A stretch of DNA of 25,732 bases, taken from positions 1 to 25,732 of the forward strand of contig JANWHC010000001.1 in the NCBI GenBank assembly GCA_025450615.1. The letters are read 5' to 3'. Under the pieces are notes generated by a model. That model was not told the origin of the DNA. It searched no databases and saw only the letters and a list, made by a program, of their open reading frames with translations. Both the position numbers and the translations under genes were made by a program. Of this stretch, positions 1 to 7,401 are shown piece after piece. The stretch is from Minisyncoccota bacterium. GTDB taxonomy: Bacteria > Patescibacteriota > Minisyncoccia > Phycocordibacterales > DATDWN01. Numbering within the stretch: position 1 is the stretch's first letter; the number at the start of each line of letters is the position of its first letter.

Positions 1-602
1 CCGATTATAAAAATCGTGGGAATATTTTTATCTAAACCAAAAAATTCATGTGTTCCAGAAACTAGAGGATCTTGAATTTCTTTTCGAATAGGATTTCCGG
101 TATAAGCTACTTTTTCTTTTTTAAAATATTTTATTGCGTCAGGATAAGAAATAGCTATTTTCCTAGCAAATTTTCCTGCCCAAGTATTTACTTTGCCAGG
201 ACTACTATCTGATTCATGTATCACAACTGGTATCATAAGAAACCTAGCTGCAAAAAGAGCAGGAAAACTGGCGTAACCACCCTTTCCAAATACAACATCA
301 GGATAAATAACAAACATTCTCCAAATAGCATGGATCACCCCGAAAAAAGTTTTGAAAAGATCAAAAAAGTTTTTAATCACATTTTCAGGCGAAAATCCTC
401 TGCGAATTTTTCCAGCTGAGGTTCTTTCAAAAGCAATATTATTTTGGAAGAGTAAACCTTCGTTATAAGGATCAGTCGACATGTAGTAAAGTCTTGGCTC
501 TAAAAGTCTGTTTACTTTTGCAATTTCATTTATTTCTTCAGCAACCGCAATAACAGGATAAAAGTGTCCACCAGTTCCGCCTCCAGTAAGTAATATTTTC
601 AT
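1..602 (-). CDS. murG: MurG, UDP-GlcNAc:lipid I GlcNAc transferase (partial, runs off left edge)
   Basis: MurG adds N-acetylglucosamine to lipid I to make lipid II on the inner face of the membrane. The ATG at 602-600 begins MKILLTGGGTGGHFYPVIAV, whose GGGTGGH glycine-rich loop is the MurG N-terminal signature. Reading continues open to the window edge, where SGTHEFFGLDKNIPTIFIIG again matches the region leading into the second MurG glycine loop. About 200 of a usual ~360 residues are present, so the C-terminal UDP-GlcNAc-binding half lies outside. The gene starts 11 nt after the ftsW stop and is very probably cotranscribed with it, as in dcw clusters. The call is firm; only the extent is unknown. 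Confidence 0.95.
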   Translation of the reverse strand, partial: MKILLTGGGTGGHFYPVIAVAEEINEIAKVNRLLEPRLYYMSTDPYNEGLLFQNNIAFERTSAGKIRRGFSPENVIKNFFDLFKTFFGVIHAIWRMFVIYPDVVFGKGGYASFPALFAARFLMIPVVIHESDSSPGKVNTWAGKFARKIAISYPDAIKYFKKEKVAYTGNPIRKEIQDPLVSGTHEFFGLDKNIPTIFII

Positions 603-613
603 TTTATTTTAAA

Positions 614-1714
614 TTAAGCTTTACGCTGTGCTTTAGATATATTTAGGACTATTCCGACTTCAGCCAATGTCATAAATAATGCCGTTCCTCCGTGACTAAC
701 AAAAGGCAAAGTAATACCGGAAAGAGGTAAAACTCCAACCATAGCTCCGATATTTACAAATGCCTGGCTAACAATCATTATAACAATCCCAACAACTGTT
801 AGTCTACCGAAAGTATCCGGTACACGACCTGCAATTTTGAGTCCGCGAAAAGAAAAGAAAATAAACAAAAGTATTAAAAATGTCGTGCCTATAAAACCGA
901 ATTCTTCTCCAGCCACTGCAAAAATAGAATCGCCTATTGGTTCTGGTAAAACATTAAATTTCTGAATACTCTGCCCGAAACCTCGACCAAAAAATCCGCC
1001 GGAGCCTATAGCGATAAGAGATTGCTGAATTTGGTAACCACTTCCAAGAGAATTTTCGGAAGGATTAATAAAAGTATTAATCCGATTCATGATGTAAGGT
1101 TTACTCATAGCTAAACCTGTAAGACCTATGAGCCCGATAATGAAAGAAATAAAAATATATTTCCATTTACCCCCTGCAGATAGAAATATTCCTAGTCCAG
1201 CAACTACGGTAATGAGAAATGTGTCTGTATCTGGCTGGGAAAGAAGAACGAGAGCCACCACACCAACTAAAATAGCAAAAGGTAAAAATCCATATTTAAA
1301 TGTCTCTGCTTTTTCTTTTACTTTTGCCATCCATGCTGAAAAGAAAATTACAAATGCGATTTTCAAAAGTTCGGATGGTTGAAAAGAAACTCCGGCAATA
1401 TAAATCCATCTATTTGCGCCACCATGAGACACACCAATACCAGGAATAAAAACTAAAAGTGTAGTTAAAACAGAAATTACAAAAATCCAAAAAGACCATT
1501 TTCTATAAAATTTATAATCAATTTGAGAAGTGATTATACAAGCAATTGAACCAAAAAAAAGTCCGAAAAATGTTTGGTTGAAAGCAACGTTAGCGTATTT
1601 CACAGCCTGCTTAGATAAAAGCCCTAGAGAAGCAGAAGCAAATATCAAATACCCTGCCACAACTAGGATACAAATGGAGATAAGGAACGGAATGTCTACT
1701 TTTATTCTCTTCAT
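614..1714 (-). CDS. ftsW: FtsW-type SEDS peptidoglycan glycosyltransferase
   Basis: This is a polytopic SEDS protein of 366 residues, about ten membrane segments, near the usual family length. SEDS proteins polymerise lipid II into glycan strands at the division site together with a class B PBP. Visible family features are the FASAS segment near residues 25-30, the large extracytoplasmic loop with SENSLGSGYQIQQSLIAIGS and GRGFGQS, the PEPIGDSIFAVAGEEFGF stretch, and the C-terminal LPFVSHGG motif. FtsW is preferred over RodA because murG lies directly downstream and mraY lies on the same strand upstream. An extended -10 box sits 15 nt before the ATG, so the gene may have its own promoter. It is separated from mraY by an opposite-strand small gene. 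Confidence 0.92.
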   Translation of the reverse strand: MKRIKVDIPFLISICILVVAGYLIFASASLGLLSKQAVKYANVAFNQTFFGLFFGSIACIITSQIDYKFYRKWSFWIFVISVLTTLLVFIPGIGVSHGGANRWIYIAGVSFQPSELLKIAFVIFFSAWMAKVKEKAETFKYGFLPFAILVGVVALVLLSQPDTDTFLITVVAGLGIFLSAGGKWKYIFISFIIGLIGLTGLAMSKPYIMNRINTFINPSENSLGSGYQIQQSLIAIGSGGFFGRGFGQSIQKFNVLPEPIGDSIFAVAGEEFGFIGTTFLILLFIFFSFRGLKIAGRVPDTFGRLTVVGIVIMIVSQAFVNIGAMVGVLPLSGITLPFVSHGGTALFMTLAEVGIVLNISKAQRKA

Positions 1715-1729
1715 GTTATTACTTGAAAA

Positions 1730-1735
1730 AGTATA
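1730..1735 (-). promoter_or_regulatory. Extended -10 promoter element of ftsW
   Basis: On the minus strand this reads TGC-TATACT, an extended -10 box, 15 nt upstream of the ftsW ATG. No good -35 hexamer is visible 16-18 nt upstream. A promoter here would let ftsW-murG be expressed despite the opposite-strand gene that separates them from mraY. Confidence 0.5.
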
Positions 1736-1780
1736 GCATTTTAGGGCTATTTTACCTTCCTTTCCCCTTGTGGATAAGAC

Positions 1781-1809
1781 TTGCTTTTTTTAGACATATG
1801 TGTTATTAT
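1781..1809 (+). promoter_or_regulatory. Sigma-70-type promoter of the small orphan gene at 1844
   Basis: The -35 hexamer TTGCTT (1781-1786) is followed after exactly 17 nt by TATTAT (1804-1809), preceded by TGT as an extended -10. Transcription should start near 1816, leaving a leader of about 28 nt. That leader carries a strong Shine-Dalgarno sequence GGGAGG at 1831-1836, 7 nt before the ATG. Confidence 0.7.
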
Positions 1810-1843
1810 TGACAATTAGATGGTTCTATTGGGAGGCTGACAA

Positions 1844-2068
1844 ATGCTGCAGACAATCACAGGACAGGAAGTCCACACGGGCGACCGACTTCGTGAAGTC
1901 GCGCCTATCGGTCTACTACCGCTGACTGCTGACCTCATCGTCACAGATGTCGATGTGGCTCACAATCGGGTCTTCCTCAGTCGAGTACTTGGTGGGCCGC
2001 CGCTCACCTGCGTGGATGAAAAGACTCCACGCGCGTTCGATCCGCGCAAATTCGTGAAAGTCGCCTGA
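1844..2068 (+). CDS. Orphan 74-residue protein, GC-rich single-gene unit
   Basis: I do not recognise this protein. It begins MLQTITGQEVHTGDRLREV and is soluble, without membrane segment, signal peptide or cysteine pair; the only cysteine is in PPLTCVDEK. A compact beta-rich fold is possible but is only a guess. The gene is supported by an independent promoter, a Shine-Dalgarno GGGAGG 7 nt before the ATG, and a strong terminator 20 nt after the TGA. Base and codon use are unlike the neighbours: many CTG, CTC, CGC, GTC and GCC codons and a visibly GC-rich body in an AT-rich region. It lies on the opposite strand between mraY and ftsW, splitting a cluster that is usually contiguous, which suggests insertion. 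Confidence 0.75.
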   Translation: MLQTITGQEVHTGDRLREVAPIGLLPLTADLIVTDVDVAHNRVFLSRVLGGPPLTCVDEKTPRAFDPRKFVKVA

Positions 2069-2088
2069 TCACGGCGCCGACAAAATTA

Positions 2089-2126
2089 GGTGACGCACAC
2101 AGTGTTGTGCGTCACCTTTTTCTTTT
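2089..2126 (+). terminator. Intrinsic terminator after the orphan gene
   Basis: An 11-bp perfect stem, GGTGACGCACA (2089-2099) with TGTGCGTCACC (2106-2116), has a 6-nt loop and is followed by TTTTTCTTTT (2117-2126). It ends the transcript of the 74-residue gene. The tract is oriented for the plus strand only; the minus strand, which transcribes mraY towards ftsW, lacks a T-tract at the other side. Confidence 0.92.
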
Positions 2127-2158
2127 ATGTACTTCACTGAAAATTCAGCTACATTATG

Positions 2159-3217
2159 CTAACTAACAAAAGCGACTATAACTCCTAAAATAGCTGAGAT
2201 AACACTTATGACCCAGTATCGCATTACCACTTTTTCTTTTGACCAACCAATAGCTTCAAAATGATGATGTAGTGGTGCAACTTTAAATACACGATGTTTG
2301 TTAAAAAATTTATAAGAAACTTGTTGAATTATTACTGAAAAAGAAGTAGCCACAAGAGGCATAGCGATAAGTGGAAGAATTAAAACAGAATTTGTTAGAA
2401 AGGCGATAACTGAAAGCGTGGCAGTAAGGCCAAGCATTCCTGTCTCCCCCATATAAAATCTGGCTGGTGGAATATTAAACCAAAGAAAAGCTAAAGTTCC
2501 TCCAGCAATAACTGCACACAGGGCAGAAATATCTATTTGATTATGAACAAAGGCAATTACAGAATAGGCAGTAAAAATTGTGGTTAAAATCCCACCAGAA
2601 AGCCCGTCAATACCATCTATGACACTTGTAGAAAAAGTAGCGACCATCACAAAAACAAAAAATGGAATAAACCATATGCCGAGCTCTAGCTCTCCACCAA
2701 AAGGAATATGAATGTGAGTGAACTGGAGCTTATCAAAAAACCAAAAACTTATTAATAGGCCAATGAGAGAAATCGCTGCAATTTTTATTTTTCTATAAAT
2801 AATTGGATCTTGAGAATAAAACCCTCGTCCAAAAATCTGGACAAGATCGTCTGCTAGGCCAACAAGAGAAGCTAAAATAAGCGTAGCGATCGGAATCAAA
2901 GTCTGACTTCTAGAAAAGAAGTTTAATTTAAGTGTTAATTCGCTTGGGAAAATAATCGACAAGCCGTAAATCAAAGCGATCGCCATAAGTACGGAAACCC
3001 AAATAATTACTCCACCGATTCGAGGAGTCGAAAGTTCTGATTTTGTGTTATGGACTTTAGCAAAGTCGAGTGTAGTGATATCTGGACTACTAGCTCTAGA
3101 GTTTCTTTTCCATAATTTATATTTGTAAAAATAGTGAGTAAAAAAAGGAGTAATCAAAATACCCAAAAAGAAGGTTATAACTGAAGGCACCACAACTTTT
3201 AGTACATCTATCATCAT
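2159..3217 (-). CDS. mraY: MraY, phospho-MurNAc-pentapeptide transferase
   Basis: MraY transfers phospho-MurNAc-pentapeptide from UDP to undecaprenyl phosphate, giving lipid I in the inner membrane. The 352-residue protein has about ten membrane segments. Family marks in order are TPRIGG near residue 64-69, the Mg-binding ADD at 122-124 (LADDLVQIFGRG), VIDGIDGLSGG, NIPPARFYMGETG, and the histidine cluster LHHHFEAIGW (HHH at 317-319). The N-terminal cytoplasmic loop (residues about 36-64) is slightly long and polar. Two ATG codons are adjacent (3217 and 3214), and either may be used. The start lies 2 nt after the asnB stop, so the two are one operon. Confidence 0.96.
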   Translation of the reverse strand: MMIDVLKVVVPSVITFFLGILITPFFTHYFYKYKLWKRNSRASSPDITTLDFAKVHNTKSELSTPRIGGVIIWVSVLMAIALIYGLSIIFPSELTLKLNFFSRSQTLIPIATLILASLVGLADDLVQIFGRGFYSQDPIIYRKIKIAAISLIGLLISFWFFDKLQFTHIHIPFGGELELGIWFIPFFVFVMVATFSTSVIDGIDGLSGGILTTIFTAYSVIAFVHNQIDISALCAVIAGGTLAFLWFNIPPARFYMGETGMLGLTATLSVIAFLTNSVLILPLIAMPLVATSFSVIIQQVSYKFFNKHRVFKVAPLHHHFEAIGWSKEKVVMRYWVISVISAILGVIVAFVS

Positions 3218-3219
3218 AA

Positions 3220-5085
3220 TTATTTCTGAATGAAGTTATTGTACCAGAGGGCAAGCATTAGTAATAGATAGATCTTTCGAGAATTGTCAGATTTTTTATC
3301 AACATGGTCAAGAATAAGATTCTCGATTACTTCCAAATTCATACGGCTTTTTATATAAGGATTTTCTAAAATCGTTTCATAGAGATCTATTCGATCCTTA
3401 GTAAACCAGCCCTTTAGAGGTGTTGGAAAACCAAGTTTTTTTCTATTTCGAGTACTTTCTGGAATCACACCCTTAAAAGCTTCTCTTAGAAGATATTTTG
3501 TAACTCCTCCAGTTGCAGTATTGTGCCATTTAAAGGAATCAGGAAGGGTTGTAGCTAACTTCGCAACTTCCATATCAAGAAATGGGACACGGAGTTCAAG
3601 TGAGTGAGCCATTGTCATTTTATCCGCCTTAGCCAATATATCTCCTACCAACCAAGTATGAATATCAATATACTGCATTTGAGTAGACTCGCTTAAACCC
3701 GAAACATTTTTATAAAGAGATCTTAAGCTCAACATTTTTTCCGTCCCCATTCCCTTCCATAAAGAATTTACTTCTGATTTATTGAAAACTGTTGCATTAC
3801 CTATATACCAATCTTGCATTTTCATCGAAAGCCGTTTTAAATAATTTTTTCCAAAAAATTCAAATGAAATATTAGTAAAAATTTCTACTATATCTTTTGG
3901 AACCCATGATAGGTTTTTTCTTGCGAAAGGTTCCAAATAAATATTGTAACCCCCAAAAAGTTCATCTGATCCCTCGCCAGAAAGTACGACTTTAACATGT
4001 TTTTTTGCCTCACGTGCCACAAAATAAAGCCCTATCGCACTTGGATCAGCTATTGGTTCGTCAAAATGATAAACTGCTTTCGGAAGAATTTTAAAATATT
4101 CATCTGCCCCAATCAAAATCTCTGTGTGGTCAGTATGTAGAAAATCTGAAGTTTGCTTTGCCTCCTCTGACTCTGATCTATCTGTAAATCCAACTGTAAA
4201 AGTTTTTACTTTTCCTGCACTAAGATTTTTTGAAGTATTCTTTCCACGAATTTTCTGCATTAATGTTGTTATGATACTACTATCTATTCCACCAGAGAGA
4301 AAAGCTCCAACAGGAACATCAGCTATCATGTGATGTTTGACCGAATCCTCCATCGTTTCAAATATTTTTTTAGAGGTTTCCTCTTTTTTAAGATTTTGAT
4401 CAGGCTTAAATTCGAGAAACCAATATTTTTTTATTTCAGCATCACCTGTTTCAGTATCCATGTGAAGATAATGTGCTGGCGGTAATTTGTAAACATTTTT
4501 GAAAAAAGTTTCTGAAAGTGGATTGTATTGGAATGACAGATAATTATAAACAGCATTGTCATTTACTTCTGCTTTAAAATTTGGAAAGGACATAAAACTT
4601 TTTATTTCCGAAGAAAAAGCCACGATCTTATTATCCTGCATTAAATAGTACAAAGGTTTTATTCCAAAAATATCTCGAGCGATAAATATTTTTTTTGTTT
4701 CTGTGTTGTAAATACAAAAAGTAAACATGCCACGAAGTCTCGGTAACATATTTTCTCCATACTCCATAAACATGTGAAGTATTACTTCGGTATCACTTTG
4801 AGTTTCAAACTTATGTTTCTTTGAAATAAGTTCGTTACGAAGTTCAAGATAATTATAGATTTCTCCGTTAAAAAAGATTATAAACTTACCATCTTTTGTT
4901 GTTATTGGTTGTCTTCCTGTTTTGAGGTCAATAATAGCCAAACGCCTCATTCCTAGACCTACATTTTTATCGACAAAAAAGCCATCATCATCTGGACCAC
5001 GATGAGTAATTAGTTTTACCATTTCTCCTATCACCTCCTCTTTTTGGTCTATTTTAGGGTCTAAAATGCCCGAAATTCCACACAT
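3220..5085 (-). CDS. asnB: Glutamine-dependent asparagine synthase-type amidotransferase (AsnB family)
   Basis: The 621-residue protein has an N-terminal class II glutaminase domain and a C-terminal synthetase domain. Start choice is decided by the catalytic Cys2: MCGISGILD begins at 5085, whereas an upstream in-frame ATG at 5121 would add 12 residues before the nucleophile. Glutaminase marks are HRGPDDDG at 28-35 and FNGEIYNY at 72-79; the PP-loop SGGIDSS lies at 264-270 and LSGEGSDELFGGY follows. The family makes asparagine from aspartate, ATP and glutamine. Some members (B. subtilis AsnB, corynebacterial LtsA) instead amidate meso-diaminopimelate in peptidoglycan. Its place between a D,D-carboxypeptidase and mraY makes that role possible here, but the sequence alone cannot decide. 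Confidence 0.93.
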   Translation of the reverse strand: MCGISGILDPKIDQKEEVIGEMVKLITHRGPDDDGFFVDKNVGLGMRRLAIIDLKTGRQPITTKDGKFIIFFNGEIYNYLELRNELISKKHKFETQSDTEVILHMFMEYGENMLPRLRGMFTFCIYNTETKKIFIARDIFGIKPLYYLMQDNKIVAFSSEIKSFMSFPNFKAEVNDNAVYNYLSFQYNPLSETFFKNVYKLPPAHYLHMDTETGDAEIKKYWFLEFKPDQNLKKEETSKKIFETMEDSVKHHMIADVPVGAFLSGGIDSSIITTLMQKIRGKNTSKNLSAGKVKTFTVGFTDRSESEEAKQTSDFLHTDHTEILIGADEYFKILPKAVYHFDEPIADPSAIGLYFVAREAKKHVKVVLSGEGSDELFGGYNIYLEPFARKNLSWVPKDIVEIFTNISFEFFGKNYLKRLSMKMQDWYIGNATVFNKSEVNSLWKGMGTEKMLSLRSLYKNVSGLSESTQMQYIDIHTWLVGDILAKADKMTMAHSLELRVPFLDMEVAKLATTLPDSFKWHNTATGGVTKYLLREAFKGVIPESTRNRKKLGFPTPLKGWFTKDRIDLYETILENPYIKSRMNLEVIENLILDHVDKKSDNSRKIYLLLMLALWYNNFIQK

Positions 5086-5091
5086 AGAGCC

Positions 5092-5097
5092 AGTATA
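5092..5097 (-). promoter_or_regulatory. -10 box of asnB, predicted leaderless start
   Basis: TATACT on the minus strand lies exactly 6 nt before the asnB ATG, so transcription should begin at or beside the start codon. The -35 region is weak: TTGTGC lies 18 nt upstream. No Shine-Dalgarno sequence precedes the ATG. Confidence 0.55.
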
Positions 5098-5146
5098 GCG
5101 TAAAGTGAGGGGTGTGCACAAACTGTGGAAAATTGGCCAAAATCAA

Positions 5147-6109
5147 CTACCGTGGAGTTGAGGTTGCATAGGATAGTGAAGCCTGAACTAGTTTGTCCAC
5201 GTCCTTAAATCTACCTTGCTCTGTGGAGCCTAAAACAACTATCACAATAGGGTGACCAATTGAAGCATCAAAAGCTACTACCAGATTTCCGCCTGCCATT
5301 TCAGTAAATCCAGTTTTAGATCCAAGCAGTGCTGGAATGTCTCCAACATCCGAGTTTGTGTTTCTACCAGTATGGCTCGTATCGTCAGATGAAATCGTAA
5401 TTGTTGGATATTTTGTAGCTTCTAAAAGATCAGGATCATTAGTCACTATATATTGCAAAAGAGTTGCCATATCAATAGCTGAACCATATCCTCCAGAAAC
5501 CTCGTCAATATCAAGTCCACTTTCATTTACAAAATATGTTTGCTTAAGTCCCAAACTTTGTGCTTTTTTATTCATTTGTAAAATAAAATCTTTTCTACCT
5601 AAATCATAATCTGTATTTTGTAAATCAAATGCTCCAACAACAGAAGCAATAGATCTTGCTCCATCGTTTGAAGAAACAACAAGTGAGTAGTCGAGCAAGT
5701 CAGAAAGTTCCCATGATTCGTTTACTAAAAGTCCACTGTCCCCTTCTTCTTGTAAAAATTCTGGTCTTATCGTTATTTTTGAATTTTTTGGTAAAAGTTC
5801 TGTTGCAGTTACAGCCATCATAAGTTTTGTGAGAGAGGCTAGTGGCAACTGAACAAATTCATTTTTCTTAAACAAAACTTGTTTCTTTAGCATATCGTAA
5901 ACATACACTGCCTTTGCATCGAGATTTAAATTTTGGAAAGGAGTAGTCCCTGCAACTTTTGCATCGTCTATTATCACTACAGGTTTTGGTCTTTGAGTAG
6001 CGCCATAAATAAGTATGAATACAATAAGCGCTAGGATGACTAATCCTGCGTTAATAAATAGTAATGATTTGGAAATGCCTTCCGGCTTTTGCTCGTAAAA
6101 ATAGTCCAT
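5147..6109 (-). CDS. D-alanyl-D-alanine carboxypeptidase (peptidase S11 / PBP5-like), membrane-anchored
   Basis: This penicillin-binding serine peptidase trims the terminal D-Ala of peptidoglycan stem peptides outside the membrane. With the start at 6109 it has 320 residues. It has an N-terminal membrane anchor (residues about 15-37), then the three active-site motifs: SLTK (S92, K95), SSN (146-148) and KTG (265-267). The GSKTGFTEMAGGNLV context is typical of S11. An in-frame ATG at 6181 would overlap scpB by 71 nt; the chosen ATG lies 1 nt after the scpB stop, giving tight coupling. It has an N-terminal anchor rather than the C-terminal amphipathic helix of E. coli PBP5; the C-terminal domain is absent. 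It is the last gene of the aspS-scpA-scpB run. Confidence 0.88.
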   Translation of the reverse strand: MDYFYEQKPEGISKSLLFINAGLVILALIVFILIYGATQRPKPVVIIDDAKVAGTTPFQNLNLDAKAVYVYDMLKKQVLFKKNEFVQLPLASLTKLMMAVTATELLPKNSKITIRPEFLQEEGDSGLLVNESWELSDLLDYSLVVSSNDGARSIASVVGAFDLQNTDYDLGRKDFILQMNKKAQSLGLKQTYFVNESGLDIDEVSGGYGSAIDMATLLQYIVTNDPDLLEATKYPTITISSDDTSHTGRNTNSDVGDIPALLGSKTGFTEMAGGNLVVAFDASIGHPIVIVVLGSTEQGRFKDVDKLVQASLSYATSTPR

Positions 6110-6110
6110 G

Positions 6111-6668
6111 TTATTCGACAGTCTCATCCCGTTCGGAAAGCTCAGTTTGTGAAATTTCCAAATTTTTTCGTGTTTGTTCATATTCTGGCAGTTCTTCGAT
6201 ATTTTGCAAGCCTAAATACCGAAGTGTATCCCCTGTAATACTATAGATTAACACACGTTCATCAGACTTTGACTCTTTCTTTTCCACAAGACCTCTTAGA
6301 AGTAAGTTCCTTAAAGCATATTGCGAGTTTACTCCACGAATGTATTCAATCTCTTTTTTTGAAACTCCACCCTTGTATGCAATGATGGAAAGCGTCTCTA
6401 TCCCCGCCCGTCCTAGATCGCGCTCACGTTCTTCTTTTATTATTTTTTCAATGGTTTTAGAAAGTTCCGGAGCAGTGGAAAGAACGACTTCAGCATCATG
6501 AGAAATAATTCTAAGTCCCCTACTCTGTAAATTCCCTTCAAGTTCTTTTATTGCTACTTCAACATCCTTTTTTGAAACCTCAAGTGTTTTCGCTAGGTAG
6601 TTCAAAGAAACTGGCTCAGCCAAATAAAAAAGTATCGCCTCAATTTTTTGTACTAAATCATTACTCAT
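6111..6668 (-). CDS. scpB: ScpB, segregation and condensation protein B
   Basis: ScpB is the winged-helix kleisin-associated subunit of the SMC-ScpAB condensin complex, which compacts and separates chromosomes. The 185-residue protein has the usual two winged-helix domains. Its opening KIEAILFYLAEPVSLNYLAK is characteristic, as is the later ETLSIIAYKGGVSKKEIEYIRGV followed by a segment close to LRNLLLRGLVE. A charged tail (TRKNLEISQTELSERDETVE) follows the second domain. The start overlaps the end of scpA by 8 nt, the usual arrangement for this pair. Confidence 0.94.
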   Translation of the reverse strand: MSNDLVQKIEAILFYLAEPVSLNYLAKTLEVSKKDVEVAIKELEGNLQSRGLRIISHDAEVVLSTAPELSKTIEKIIKEERERDLGRAGIETLSIIAYKGGVSKKEIEYIRGVNSQYALRNLLLRGLVEKKESKSDERVLIYSITGDTLRYLGLQNIEELPEYEQTRKNLEISQTELSERDETVE

Positions 6669-7401
6669 GAGTTGTTGAGATCTCGATATCAGTAAATTCC
6701 GTTTCTTGTCTTACGTGTATAATACCTTGTTTGACAAGTTCAAGCATCGCGAGAAAGCTAACAATCACGTTTACTTTCTCAGCTTTTCCTGCGTGCGCAG
6801 GCAGGCCGTGTCCCGAAAAAGTTTTAAAACTCATTTTCACTCCTTCAGTAATTCTTTTGGCTAAACTTTCCATTGTCTCTTCAAGAGATATTACTTTCTG
6901 AACTAAAACTTTTGGAACAAACTCTTTTTTCGGAATTTGCCCAATCACTTGCAAAATAGTCTCGTGAATTCTTGAAACTGTAGTATTTTTGTCTGGTGTG
7001 AAAACTATTATTTTTTCTTTTGATGGTAGTCTCAAATATTCAACATGAATATTAAATCGCTCTCGTAAATGTCTACTTAGGGCTTTATATTTTTGGTATT
7101 CCTTCAGTCTGTTTTGTAAATCATCAATATTTTGCTCTTCTTCTTCGGTCAAAGTTAGAGTCGGTAAAAGGGATTTAGATTTTATTAAAACCAAAGTTGA
7201 AGCTATGAGCACAAAATGTGCTGACTCAGCAATAGGAAAATTTGAAAGAGAACGCACGTAAGCAATATAGTCGTCCGCAACTTGGGCAAGTGAGATATCG
7301 TTTATAAAAAGTTTTCGTTTCTCGATGAGAGAAAGTAGTGTATCGAGAGGTCCTTCGAAAATATGCGTTTTAACGTTATATGTACTATCCATTTTATTCA
7401 C
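6661..7401 (-). CDS. scpA: ScpA, kleisin subunit of SMC condensin
   Basis: ScpA bridges the SMC heads in bacterial condensin. The N-terminal kleisin signature FEGPLDTLLSLIEKRKLFINDI is visible near residues 15-36. A central acidic segment follows, then the C-terminal winged helix (VSFLAMLELVKQGIIHVRQ). The ATG at 7401 overlaps aspS by 8 nt; a second in-frame ATG at 7392 would begin 1 nt after the aspS stop, so either start is plausible (246 or 243 residues). Unusual: residues 200-205 (LPAHAG) are encoded by an 18-bp near-palindrome that also occurs in two unrelated genes of this window, inserted just before the winged-helix domain. Confidence 0.93.
   Translation of the reverse strand: MNKMDSTYNVKTHIFEGPLDTLLSLIEKRKLFINDISLAQVADDYIAYVRSLSNFPIAESAHFVLIASTLVLIKSKSLLPTLTLTEEEEQNIDDLQNRLKEYQKYKALSRHLRERFNIHVEYLRLPSKEKIIVFTPDKNTTVSRIHETILQVIGQIPKKEFVPKVLVQKVISLEETMESLAKRITEGVKMSFKTFSGHGLPAHAGKAEKVNVIVSFLAMLELVKQGIIHVRQETEFTDIEISTTHE
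6788..6805 (-). repeat. In-frame palindromic repeat, copy A (in scpA)
   Basis: The coding strand reads CCTGCCTGCGCACGCAGG, one base from the perfect palindrome found in copy B. It encodes the core of LPAHAG. It lies between the linker SFKTFSGHG and the winged-helix domain of ScpA. Confidence 0.8.

Noticed and set aside
216..419. Plus-strand open frame of 67 codons
   Set aside because: It lies wholly opposite murG, has no ribosome site, and its composition fits an antisense shadow of that gene.
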